Positions 33,470-45,100 of a stretch of 64,000 nt of DNA are shown piece after piece (the stretch's first letter is position 1; each line of letters begins with the position of its first letter). The translations under genes were made by a program, and so were the position numbers. A model generated the notes under the pieces. That model made no database searches. It had not been told where the DNA came from and saw nothing but the letters and a program-made list of their open reading frames with translations. The stretch covers positions 806,001 to 870,000 of the forward strand of contig JAWUZG010000014.1 in the NCBI GenBank assembly GCA_036785705.1, in the 5' to 3' direction. This stretch comes from Acanthornis magna (lineage: Eukaryota; Chordata; Aves; Passeriformes; Acanthizidae).

Positions 33470-33618
33470 GTTAAGTCCTGTTATTTTGCTAAATTGTTAC
33501 ATTTAAGGTATGGAATAGTTAAAGTATAAGTTCAGTACTGTTAAGTTTGAGGGCTGTTAAGCTTTTAGGCTGTATTCCTTTTATCCTTGCCCTCACTCTC
33601 GTTCTGTCACACACACCT

Positions 33619-33673
<55 letters not shown>

Positions 33674-34800
33674 GAGGTCCAGGTTTCAGTTCATTTCTAG
33701 TTTGATTGACTGGATTTGATTTGTTTTGTTGTTTCTTTTTTCCCTTGCTGTGCCTGAACTGTCCAGTCAGGAGCAGAGTGACTCTTCCCAAAGAACTTTG
33801 TTGTGCTGTTGTTGAATATTAAATCTGGTTTTTGCTGATCCCTTGCTGGGGATTTTTTAAGCACTTTTACCCTTTCATTAGTAAGAGGGTGAAGGAGCCC
33901 TGGCCCAGGCTCTTATGCCGGGGGACACGGGGACACTGCCGGGGGGTCCCTGTCCCCCTGTCCCACCCCCACAGCATCGTCCCCCCCCCATCCCTGTGTC
34001 AGGCTCTGGGGGTCGATCTCGTGGAACATCCTCTGGGGGAGGCTGCGATGCCAGGGGCAGGGGGGGACCCGGGGGGACAGGGGACCCTGCTGTGCACGAG
34101 CAGCATTGGACTTCTCGGGAGGGGACTGTGAGGGGGGGCTGGGGCAGAGTGACCTCCGCAGTGACCTCACAGAGCCCCTGTGATGTCACAGCCCACTCTG
34201 GGATGTCACCGGCAACTCTATTAGATAACAAAACCTCCTTGCGATGTCATAAAACTGCTCTATGATGTCACCACAAAATCTGTGGCATCAGAGCTTGCTC
34301 TGTGATGTCACAGCCTGCTCTGTGATGTCACTCAGTGATGTCACACAGATCACTCTGTGACCTTGGAGCCTGCTCTGTGATGTCACAGTCCCCCCTATGA
34401 TGCTGTAGCTGCTCATTGACCTCACACAACCAACTCTGTGATGTCATAGCCCAGTCTGTGACCTCACACAGCCCACTCTGGGATGTCACACAGCTCCTTT
34501 CTGACATCACAGCTGCTCTGGGGCTCTGTGACACAGCCCCAGAGGTGCCTATGGCTATGACACAGCCCCTCTGGGCCGTGGCACAGCCCCTGCCAATGCT
34601 GAGCACCTGGGAGCTCTGGCTGTGCCCTGCTGGTGTCCCTGAGCTGCCCTGGCAGTGGCCCAGCCCTGCTGGGCTGTGCACAGGAGCTGCTCCTGGGCAC
34701 AGCTGTCTCTCTGCAGCGCTGCCGCTTGCCAGGAGCTGCCTCTGTGCCAGGAGCTCAGCCCAGCTCAGCAGCACAGCCACAGCACAGGGACTCGAATGAG
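33470..34800 (-). repeat. Nested inverted repeat, right arm
   Basis: Mirror of 25,780-27,440. It includes (CA)n at about 33,613-33,671, the AATATTAAATCTGG block near 33,815, and a shorter TGATGTCA array at 34,180-34,500. Confidence 0.85.
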
Positions 34801-35316
34801 CCTCGCGGGGCTTTGCTGCTGTTTACACCAGACTCAGTCCCTCCAAGTGTGTTCAAATAACTTCTCAAGAACTCAAAGTTAAATTGAAACACTGAAGTTT
34901 CTTACAATTCTAATAAATCCCACAGTGAGACATGACTGAGAAAGTGTCTCCTGGTTCCAGTTAGAGCAGAGCACTGCAGGCAGTGATGGCAGGTGGGGAC
35001 AAGCAAGGGAAAAGTGTCTCTGATGCTGAGCCAACCTGGATGTGTTTCAGGAATCCAAAGGGCCAAGCTGTGAGCCCCAGCCCTGGGCAATGTGGAATTA
35101 CAGCTAGAAAGGAGAAGTGAGAGCACTGCTAATCTTAAGTCCGAAGTGAACACAGCAACGCTATTAGGCTGCAAACCATGGCAGGCAGTGCGGCCTACCA
35201 CAAAATACAGAGCATAAGAGAGAAGCATGTTTGGTATGTATCTGTACTGGTCAGTTCTGGCTTTTAGTTTTGCAATGTTATTAAAAAACATAGATATGGT
35301 TGTTATAGCGATTACC

Positions 35317-36234
35317 ATAAAACAATCCGGCAAGTGGCGCTTGCTCCATGACCTCTGTAAAATTAATGCTGTTATGGAGAACATGGGAGCACTTCAACCT
35401 GGCCTCCCATCTCCTACCATGATCCCTCAAGACTGGCATTTGACAGTCACTGATTTAAAGGATTGCTTTTTTGATATCCTCTTGCATCCTGAGGATGCAC
35501 CAAAATTTGCCTTTTCTGTCCCAAGCACCAATATGTATGCACCCTTGCAAAGGTATCACTGGGCTGTGTTGCCCCAAGGCATGAAAAACAGCCCCACTAT
35601 TTGTCAGTGGTTTGTTGCAAAAATTCTCAGCCCCATTCGTCGGGACATGCCTGACACTCTTTTATATCATGACATGGATGACATTCTAATTGCTGCAGAA
35701 AAACAAGAAGTTATGGAGAAAGGCCTAGCCCTTGTCAGCAATGCTGTAACCCAAGCAGGACTTTGTGCTGCTCCTGAAAACGGTCAGCATCAACCCCCTT
35801 GGAAATACCTTGGCTGGCGAATTAAGACCCAGAGGATTTCCCCTCAGCCCTTACAAATTCAAACCAACATTTGTACTTTGCATGATGCTCAAAAACTTTT
35901 AGGAACAATTAATTGATTTCGTTCCTTGTTAGGAAACTCAAATGCAGATTTAAGCCCTCTGTTTGCTCTGTTAAAAGGGGAAGCAGATTTATTATCATCT
36001 CAGCAGCTTACACTGGAAGCTTGCCAAGCATTACAAAAAGTAGCTGATGCTATTTCAAACCAACAAGCAGCCCGATGGGCTCCTGAGTTGCCTTTTCCTT
36101 TAATAATTTTAAATCCAGCCAAGCAGCCCCATGCCTTCATTTTTCAGTGGGACCCTAATTTGCCAGACCCTTTAGTAATTATTGAATGGATTTTTTTGCC
36201 ACACCATGTCCAAAACGGTCAGCACTCAACGTGA
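35317..36234 (+). pseudogene. Reverse transcriptase, broken
   Basis: The frame to 35,916 covers fingers and palm: KQSGKWRLLHDLCKIN, TVTDLKDCFFDI with one catalytic Asp, LPQGMKNSPTICQWFV, then HDMDDILIAA. The aromatic first residue of the YxDD box is Asp (codon 35,671). A TGA follows at about 35,914. The thumb continues in frame after it (35,926-36,234), then the frame shifts. Not functional. Confidence 0.85.
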
Positions 36235-36930
36235 AATGTTTGCTTTGCTCATCATAAAAGCTAGACAAAGGCTTGTCACACTTGCAGGTGTAGATTTCTG
36301 TTTGATTTGTTTGCCTGTTACTACTGTTTACTCACAGTGGCTACTTCAAGAATCTGAAGTGTTTCAAATGGCTCTCACCGACTTCTCTGGACAACTTTCT
36401 ACACACCCTCCAAAGCACAAACTCGTGGCAGTCAGTTTTCATCTCTTAACACGACCCAAGAGAAGCAAAATCCCATTACAAGCATTAACTGTTTTTACAG
36501 ATAGATCTGGTCGCACCCACAAGTCAATAATACTGTAGTGGAATGCAAATCTGAACGGACGGGACTCAGATGTCATCACTGTTTCAGGATCCCCTCAAAT
36601 TGTTAAATTAGCAGCCATTGTATGACCCTTTGAATGCTGGTCTTTCCTTTTAACCTAATAACTGACTCTGCTTATGTTGCAGGACTCGTAGAAAGAGCTG
36701 AAGCTGCTGTGTTAAAAGATGTACCTAATGCAAACTTCTTTTATTGGCTACAGCAACTTGTTTTCCTTTTAGATAACAGAAAAGAGTCATATTTTGTAAT
36801 GCATGTTAGATCTCACACTACTTTACCTGGTTTTATTGCAGAAGGAAATCGCCAAGCAGACCTACTAACACTGCCTGCACAGGTGGTACCTGATCGTTTT
36901 TCCCAGATAAAAATCAGTCACTCATTTTTA
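36235..36930 (+). pseudogene. Connection and RNase H, broken
   Basis: A frame to 36,538 carries the connection region and the RNase H start (LTVFTDRSGRTHKS, where the usual Gly after Asp is Arg). A second frame from 36,634 carries LITDSAYVAGLVERAE and the HVRSHTTLPG...GNRQADLLT end with His and Asp. A stop and frameshift separate them. Confidence 0.8.
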
Positions 36931-37720
36931 ACCAAAATGCTGCTGCGCTGGCAAGAACTTTCGCTTTACCTTCTCGCCAAGCCTCTAGCATTGTGGCTGT
37001 GTGCCCAAAGTGCCAAAGGCACTCCTTTCCCTCTCCAGCTGGAGGTGTTAACCCGAGAGGACTCCAAAGCCTCGAAATTTGGCAAACAGATGTTACACCT
37101 TTTCCCAAATTTGGTCGACTTAAATATATACATTCCTCGACAGACACCTTCTCAGGTGCCCTGTTTGCCTCCTGTCATACAGGAGAGACAGCAAAAGATG
37201 TTTGTCGTCACTTTGCAGGTGCCTTTGCAGTCTTGGGAATTCCCTCACAGATCAAAACTAATAATGGCCCAGCGTATATTTCCCAGAGAGCTGCAAATTT
37301 TCTTGCCCTCTGGGCAGTGATACACAAAACTGGAATTCCTCATTCCTCAACAGGCCAAGCTATCATTGAAAGAGCCCATTGCTCACTTAAACGTCTTTTA
37401 TTACAACAAAAAGGGGGAATGGGGAATGCCACTCCAGCTGAATGATTACAGAAAGCATTGTATGTTTTTAATTTCTTAAATTGTTCCCTAATGGATCCCA
37501 ACCCTCCAATTGTTAGGCACTTTGGCAATAACCGACAGCTAGAAGTCAAACAGAAAGCCCCAGCCCTTGTGAAGGACCCGGAAACAGGTGAGATCATGGG
37601 ACCTATCCCCCATCACATGGGGAAGGGGTTTTGCCTGTGTTTCCGCAGAGACTGGCCCGAAGTGGATCCCAGCTAGAACGTGAAGAACGTGAAACCCTTC
37701 AGAGAATCCTTGAATACCTC
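36931..37720 (+). pseudogene. Integrase, broken
   Basis: The N-terminal zinc site is frameshifted. The core frame (36,993-37,445) keeps the first catalytic Asp (LEIWQTDVTPF) and the Glu in GQAIIERAH. The second Asp is Asn (KTNNGPAY, codon 37,260). A TGA at about 37,443 precedes the C-terminal DNA-binding part (37,458-37,676, NFLNCSLMDPNPPIVRHF). Confidence 0.85.
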
Positions 37721-38199
37721 CTCTGAGGATCCTGAAAATCCTGACCACCCTGGCACATTACCAGAGGAAATCCCAGCCGTCCCAGCCTCGGCCTCAGTTC
37801 CAGAGATTGGCCAAGTCACCTCCTTGGCCTCAGCAGAAGTCATATCCACCTGACTACCATCTTAACCAACTTTTACTTAACTCCAGAGGAATTACAGACT
37901 TTACACGCACTTCAACTTCAGTGGATGACCCACTCCAGATACAGTACAAACTATAATCTCCAGCCAGGTCTCAATTTGTGAGCAGCACTGGAGACAGTTT
38001 AAAGAAAAAATTGAACTAGAAAATAACCCTATACCCTGTTTTATATGTAAAGATTATTCCCAACAAGTGTGGGTTTTGTGTCACTGTTAAAAGTGTCACA
38101 GGCGGTGGTATTGCATATCACATCACCACCGTGCCCATTGCCCACAGTGTGATCCTTTGTGCTATTCTTATGGTAACTGCATCATTTTAAAATTTTTGT

Positions 38200-39430
38200 G
38201 TGGACAAGGGTATGGCTGGCTCCCAAATTGGTACTTTTGGGACTCAGATCCGCCTTGTCAGTCTGGTCCTCCTAGTAGGACTCCTTCTCGACGAAGGAGA
38301 GGTGGCTGCGATGCCACCCCTTCCAGAACACAATGTTTGGCTTACGCTGGCTGAAGCTTTAAACGAATCCACGCTGTGCCTTTCCATGACCTCCCCTGGT
38401 GACCCTTTCCAAACCTGTCTGGTGGCCATACCTCTAGTGAAAAGTGAATGGGATGCTTTGTACAATTTAACAGTCAGGAGAGAGTGCACTGCTATAGGTC
38501 GAATTGAGCCAATCTGGTGGTGCCAAGAAACTTGGCGCAAAAAAGCTGGTGAACCAGCCAGATGGTACTTCTCTAACGACACAGGATTAGGAGTAAAGAA
38601 GGCTCTTAATTTTCCCCCCCTCTCTATGCCACCCCAAGAATTAGATATTTTTGGATCCATGCAATCTTTTGCGTGTTTCTATCTAAATTATACTGCCAGA
38701 AATCCTGACAAAAAATTCGGCCTTGACATTTCAGGAACAGGAATTTACACCAATGCCTCTGCCTGGTGCAATCATACTTTGCCCCAACCAATTACTCCCA
38801 GAAGCATTGCTATTGGGTTGTTAGACAATATCTTTTTAATATGTGAAAACACAGCTTGGAAGGGAATACCAGGAAAAGCTGTAGGAGGTCCTTGCACTTT
38901 CCAGCAACTAACCATGTTTCACTCTTTCCAATCTTTTCAAAGAAGCTTACCACCTTTGTACAAGCGCACAAAACGCAGCACTCACACATACAGTCAGGAT
39001 TGTGATGACAATGTGGAATCTTGGAACCTAGGAGCCCGAGTGTTTGCTGCTATCATCTCATCTATTGGAACGGCACATGCACTGAAAACACTGAATAACC
39101 TTGGCTGCTAGCTTGCAAAACAAACTAATGCTACTGGCTCTGCTTTAACAGGCTTACTAACTGATGCTGATAGCGTAAGACATGCTACACTGCAAAATAG
39201 AGCTGCAATTGATTTCTTGCTTTTAGCACACGGGCACGGTTGTGATGATTTTGAAGGCTTATGCTGCATGAACCTGTCTGATCTCTCTTTGTCTATCCAT
39301 GCTAACATACAGGCCCTTCGAGAGAGTGTCACCAAACTGAGAGTTGTAGGTGACAACGACTGCCTTGGAAACCTGCTTGGAGGATGGGGACTGACTGGCT
39401 GGCTCAAGCACTTAGCTAAAACAGGAATTT
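38200..39430 (+). pseudogene. Envelope gene, interrupted
   Basis: The frame 38,200-39,111 covers a signal peptide, a surface subunit with several N-glycosylation sites and Cys residues, a furin-type cleavage site (KRTKRS) and the start of the transmembrane subunit. A TAG at 39,109 stops it. In the same reading direction, downstream sequence to about 39,430 still shows the conserved Cys-rich loop (GLCCMN) and part of the ectodomain, with the membrane anchor beyond a further stop. The layout fits alpha/gammaretroviral envelopes. The protein would lack its fusion machinery. Confidence 0.8.
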
Positions 39431-39541
39431 AGCCATTTTGTTGCTTATGATGCTTTGTTTGCCATGTGTTTTGCAATGCGTTCAGAAACTAATTGACAAG
39501 TCAGCAAAGAAAATCTTGCTTGTGGAAAAGAAAGGGGGAGA

Positions 39542-39890
39542 TGTGGAGTTCCAGCTAGAAAGCAGAAGTGAGAGCACTGCTAAACTCATGTCAGAAGTGA
39601 ACGCAGAAATACTGCAAGGTCGCAAACCATGGCAAGCGGTGCGGCCTACCACAAAATAGAGAGCATAAGAGAAAAGCATGTTAGGTATGTACCTGTACTG
39701 GTTAGTGCTAGCTTCTAGCTCTGCGATGTTATGAAAAACATAGATAAGGTTGTTATAGTGATCACTGCTTATATAAGAATCTGTTTTTAGCTACTGCTGA
39801 AAAGGTATAAATACGCAGCTCTGTATCAATAAAATCAGCTTTTTCCATCCAATGCAATCTGTCCCGTCTGTTCCATTGCCGACCACCACA
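39542..39890 (+). repeat. 3' LTR of deleted provirus
   Basis: 349 bp, TGTGGAGTTCCAGC to GACCACCACA, with a TATA-like GGTATAAATACG (39,804) and AATAAA (39,828). The partial LTR at 35,091 matches its first part. Its end coincides with the inner edge of the right palindrome arm. Confidence 0.85.
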
Positions 39891-39899
39891 CGTCATGCG

Positions 39900-41282
39900 G
39901 CAGTCACCGAGTGCTTTGCGTCTATAAAATCCTCCAAAAATCAAGAGTGATCCCAAAAAAAGCCTCTCAGGAGTTCCCCCTTTCCAGTCTCCTGTCTTTG
40001 GGGTGCTGGGGTTTCCCCTTCTCAAACCTGCGGGGGCTCCTGTGGGTCCTGGGGATCCCCCTGCTCCAGGGTCCTGCTTAGGGATGCCGTGGGGTTTCGG
40101 TGGTGCCAGGGGTCCCTTCTTCCATGATGGTGCTTTGGCTCCCAGGGTCCTCCTCTCCAGGCTCCCCCCCACTCCAGGCACTTGGGGCTTCCCCCTCTCT
40201 CCGCCGCCCCTTTCAGCATCAGTGTCCTGGCCCTGCCTCATCTCCAGGCTCCCCCACCCCTCCAGGCTGCCGGGGGTCCCCCAGCTCCGCTATCGCCCCT
40301 CTCTGCTCTCTCCACTCTGAGAGTCCTGTGTTTTACACCCCAGCTCTCCCGGGGATCCCCAAAACCAATGTCCTGTCCCACCAATACCGGGCAATTCCCA
40401 CATGGATCCCCTTGAGTATTCCCCCAAAGTCCATTTCAGACTCAGCTTTGGAGTCCTGCAAGATCCAAACATCCCCTCTGGCCCAGAAAATCCTCACCAG
40501 GGACATGCAAAGATATCTGGGGTTCAATTCCAGAAACTGCGAGTTCCAAATACCCCTCCAAAAGAAAAAACCCTCCCGGAGACCCCCTGATAGATTTGGG
40601 GTGAGCTCCCCCTCCCTGGTCACCTGTGGAATGTGGGGAGGCAATGATCCTGGAGCCAGGGGTGCTGCAGACACAGTGGGTGGTGAAACCTCATGGTTCT
40701 CCTGCTCCTCCTTTTTCTGCTGCTTCTCCTCTCTCTCTCCTCTTCCTCCTGCTCCTCCTCTGCTCTCACCCCAGACCTCCCTTCCCCACCCTCCTCTGCC
40801 CCATGGCTGCCACAGCACAGGCTGCTGGGTGGGGCGAACCCCCTGATCAGCCCCAGGGATGGACAGGGGGCTTCGGGACCCCCCCAGTGCAGATCCACCT
40901 CCCCCAGAACCCCAAGGAATTGCCCCAGGGATTGAGTGCTGGGGAACAGGGCTGGACCCCCATGGAACCGCCCTTATTCCGTCCAAACCCCACCTTTCCC
41001 TCCCCTCTCCTCCCCTTTTCCATCCTTCTCCCAATCCACAGACCACTACCAACTCAATTTCAGTCTCCCATCCCCCTCCCACTCTCTTTGGGCGTCCCAC
41101 ACCCCTCTTCCACTGCTCTTTTGTCCCTTTCACCATCGTCCCCTCAATCCCCAACCCCCCTCTCCCATGATTGCTTTTGGGGCTTCCAGGCCCCTCCTGA
41201 CCACTTTGAGGGTCCCAATCCCCATTTCGCTCACTTTGGGGTCCCAGCCCCCGCCCCCCTTCTCACCGCACCCCCCGCTCAC
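39900..41282 (-). other. Third composite unit, zinc-finger exons lost
   Basis: Homologous to 30,900-32,261 and 12,260-13,640, with the purine tract and the AG...GT-bracketed putative exon at about 40,610-40,660. Where the zinc-finger exons should follow on the minus strand there is instead the LTR end at 39,890. The unit cannot give a zinc-finger protein. Confidence 0.65.
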
Positions 41283-41353
41283 CCCGCGGCCGGGGGCACT
41301 CCCAGCACCACCAGTGCCACCAGGACGGCCCCAGCTGCCCCCACACGGCCCGT
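41283..41353 (-). pseudogene. MHC class II beta exon 1, copy R, start lost
   Basis: Same 71-bp exon and intact GTGAGC donor as copies L and M, but the start codon is ACG (complement of 41,351-41,353). Core residues (AAGAVLVALVVLGVPPAAG) are kept. Since copy L in the other arm has ATG, this change arose after the arms were duplicated, or was corrected in L. Confidence 0.8.
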
Positions 41354-42117
41354 GCCCAGCGCCGGGCAGGTGCCCACAGCCCCAAAGCAGCCGCGCTCTG
41401 CCCTGGGGGGGTCCCCAAAGCAGCCCCGCCCCGCGCGGCACTGCGAGCACCAGGCCGGAGCAGTGCGGAGCGCGGGCGGGCGGCATCAGCCGTGCCCGGG
41501 CAGGGCCGGGCCCCGCGGGACAGCTCCCCCCGCACTCGGCCCCAACGGGACAGCGCCCAGCGGGGGGGCCCGGCCTGCCCGCCCCACACCTCCCCCTCCC
41601 CAAATTCTGCTCCCGGGGGGCGCTGGGGAGGAGGGGGGCGCAGGTGGGCTCCAGAGCTGCCGCAGCCACGTGTCCCCCGCTGCCAGTGCCACCCCCAGAA
41701 GGTTTAGGGGGTACCCCAAAACTCCCTCACAGGTGGCGGAAACCCAGCAAGCCCCAAAGGAGTGGGGATCCCCCACCTTCCTCACCCCCAACCTTCGGCT
41801 GCCTCATCCCAGGCCCCAGCCCACACATCCCCCTCCCCCACACTTCATCCCACACCCCAATCCACATCCCACCCTGCCCGGGCCCCAGCCCACCCCATCC
41901 CACTTCTCCCGCCAGCCGCCACTGGGACCCCCCAAAAACCCGCGTGCCGGGGACTCCCCAATATCCCCCCAGGGGCATTTGCGACTCACATTTGGAGTCC
42001 TGCAAGATCCAAAAGTCCGCCCCCTCCCTCCCTAAAAAAAATTCAAACAAACAAGCCCTCCTAGGATCAAGCAAAGATATTTGGGGCTCGGTTCTGGAGC
42101 CCTACAAGGTCCAAAAA
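41354..42117 (-). promoter_or_regulatory. Upstream module of copy R
   Basis: Mirror of 11,427-12,188, ending at the LTR edge with the block reading TTTTTGGACCTTGTAGGGCT on the minus strand. It is full length at the site where copies 32.6 and 48.1 kb are deleted. Confidence 0.6.
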
Positions 42118-45100
42118 TGAGAAATGGGTAGTCAATAGGTAACTCAAGTTAACTACTGAGGGACAGAATATGTAAATTCTAAAACCTAGGAAAACAGAAT
42201 TCCCTTAATCTTCTCAAGATAAGAGGGACAAGAATCTGTTTGAGGCCATCACAGAAACCACTCAATCATCCCACCAAGGACTGCACATGCTCCAGAGAGA
42301 AAGGTGGAAAGTGCATTGTGATGAAGACCACCAGATCTTCATCATGAGAAGACCCCCAAAGATCACCAGGACACACAGCACAGGCGTGGCACACATGCTA
42401 ATGATATTAATGATTTCCGAGAAATGATTTGTATAACCACTCCTATCCCAGGGAATGTGATGAACATTCATGAATGTTACCCATAACATGGTATGCTGGA
42501 AGAGCCGGGGTGTGTGTGTTTGGAGGAGCGATCGCCCACACGCGGCACACCAAATAAAGCAAATACCCACTGCTCTGACTTTGTCTCTGAAGTGTCTCTG
42601 GGCCTGCTTGGGGAGAATCAAATTGGCACCTCCAGATGGGAGCCTAACTCTGCTCAGCTGCCAGATCCAGGGGTAAGCAGACCTCCCAGTTGCGACCCTG
42701 AATTTTCAGGGGGAGCTCAGCTGTCCTTTGGCTCACGGCGGGGGCAGACCAAGGACCATCTGCACCAAATTAAGGTATTTGCTATTTTAAAAAAAAATAC
42801 CTGCAGGTCTGGGGTACAAGTCCCTGAGGGTGGGTCGAGACTGGGTCTCCCAAAATTAGTCCCGAGCAGGGGTTGAATCCCCCAGGGGTTGGACCCCACT
42901 GTCAGGTAAGGTACCTTTAATGGGTTGGACCCCAGGGTTAGATGCTGTAGTGCACCATTGCACTGCTACTTTTGTGTTGTCTGTCCTTATGTTGTTACTG
43001 TGTGAGTGAGAACGAATGAGATGTGTTCTGAACCAAAGTGAATGCGGAGCTCTACCTGCGGTTCTGTTATCTGGCGGCAGAAACGGCCAGGGAAAAGCAA
43101 AGTGATTGGCAAAGCGTGAATTAGTGTAAAACATACATAAACCATTGGTTTGGAGTATCTGGTGGGGGCAGACTGTATTATTGAAGGAGAAAGGTTTTAG
43201 CTATTAAATTGAGAACATCCAGACCCCCAACACCTCTCTAATATAGCTCCATTTGATTTCCCTTTTTAAATCCTGTGTTTAGTGTGTGGAAACAGTTGTC
43301 AGGCTTGAACTTGGAGTGGTTGTATTAATTGTGAGAGGAAGTGACTCGAAGGAGTGTGTGGTGTCCAAGCTGCTGGAGGAGAGAGTTTGATATCAGACTA
43401 GAAAAGAACTTGTGAAGAATGAAGGTGTAGATAATGTTAAGAGTAGTGTGGCTTTGTGGACGGGCAAGAAAATAAAGAGAAAACTGGCAAAGAGTGCCGT
43501 GGCCTTGTGGACCTGCGGGAAAGTTTGTGTGTAAGAAAGAAGTGAGAAACGTAACTTTGTAGAAAAGAGTGGGAGGAGACGAGCAGAAAGGTTTGCCTTG
43601 AAGAAGAGAGAGAGAACAGACAGACAAAGGATGGGATCATCAGAAAGCAAGAAAATAACCCAGAAAAGTCTGTTGGGATGTGTGATCTTAGACTTAAAGT
43701 CTCCTGCTTGGGTTAAAATGCAATTGCTAGGTATTTTGGAGATAAAGTCTCCTGCCTAAGTTACTGGGAATGGGTTTTTTTTTTGAGCAAAGTTTGTTCA
43801 AGTGCTTCTGAGTTTTTTTTCTTTGAATGTGTGTGTCCTCGTGTGTGTAGTTAGTTTGTGTAAGCGCCGGCAGATAAAATCAATGCGGGGACGCCTGTAA
43901 ACTAAGAGTAATTTGCTACAAAAGTGTTAAAACATAACTTTTAGATGTTTGATTGAGTATTGTTTTGGATCTTTCTTGTGTGTGCTTGCTTGACTGAGGC
44001 ATTTCAGGCATTTCAGGCAGAGAAGTTGCCTTAGAAATGCAAATTGACACTGCTGAAGGGAAGGTGTGTGAATGATATCCCTCCCTCAAAATCAAGCTCT
44101 GCCTAATTGCAGAGAAGGGTGACAAAACTGGTTCTGTTGCAAAATAAAACTAGCTAAGGGAAAATATAAGAATTTCCAAAAGGGGGGGGGGGGGTGAAAG
44201 AAGGAAAAACACATCCTTCTCCCCACTCTAGCTTGTGTTATCATTGTGCAAGTTTTAATACCATTAACACCTTTCAATGCTCAAGTGTATGCAGATGTAA
44301 GACAAGGAACCACTCAAGCCACAGAAGCAAGAAGAACCACTGACTGCCCTTGCAACTGAGATCTGTAAAACAGTTAATCCGTTAACACAAAAATGGTTTT
44401 TTGTATTTCCAAAACACTATTACCAACAGTGCTGTTCCTAGATCACTCAGCTATCCTAACAGAACCTTGTAATGATTGTAACAAGTATGGCTTTGGATGC
44501 AAAAGGGTGAGTAAGCAAAAAAGGAGGGAAGGTGGCACCCTTTTAACACATGCACATAAAACAACGGCTAAATCAGACAAAAAAATTAATTATCTTTAAA
44601 ATTAAAGGTTTCAAAAGGATAGCTGGCTATTCTATCAAAGTGCTAAGACCAAGTAAGTTCTATTGGTGATTGTCACATTTCTAACTGTTGTTGTTATGTG
44701 CATATTTGTTTGTTTAGCGTTTAGGAATGCTAAGCCCCACAGAAGGGAGATACTGACTAGAAATCATAAACCAATCTGCTGAGCTTTGGGCTCTGCAACA
44801 GAAAGACACTTTCAAATTTAAGATAGCAGTTACCATTCATATGAATTCCAGTATACTTTCTTCTTTCTGCTCTGTCTGCTAGAAATCCCACCAAAGGTGT
44901 GGGGAAGGTACCCTGCTAAGTGTTGTTTCCCCATGCTTTGGGGAATTTGGCAGTTGCTTTTGGAGAATGCAGTAGCCTGTTGCTTATTTTTCTAAGTTGC
45001 TAGATCCAGTAGCCAAAAGCAACTCACTGTCTCAAGATGTCTCAGAATGTAGCCAGAGGCTAGCTGCATTGTCCGCAATGGCTACAATGGCCCTGCAGCC

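Larger units (their letters stand above)
35091..39890 (+). mobile_element. Deleted provirus with pol and env
   Basis: A partial 5' LTR (35,091-35,316) runs straight into reverse transcriptase. Gag, protease and the rest of the LTR are gone. Pol and env follow, then a full 3' LTR (39,542-39,890) after the polypurine tract AAAGAAAGGGGGAGA. Pol is of class II (betaretrovirus-like) type, while env is of the alpha/gamma type. No target-site duplication was found (flanks GGGCAA and CGTCAT). Confidence 0.85.
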
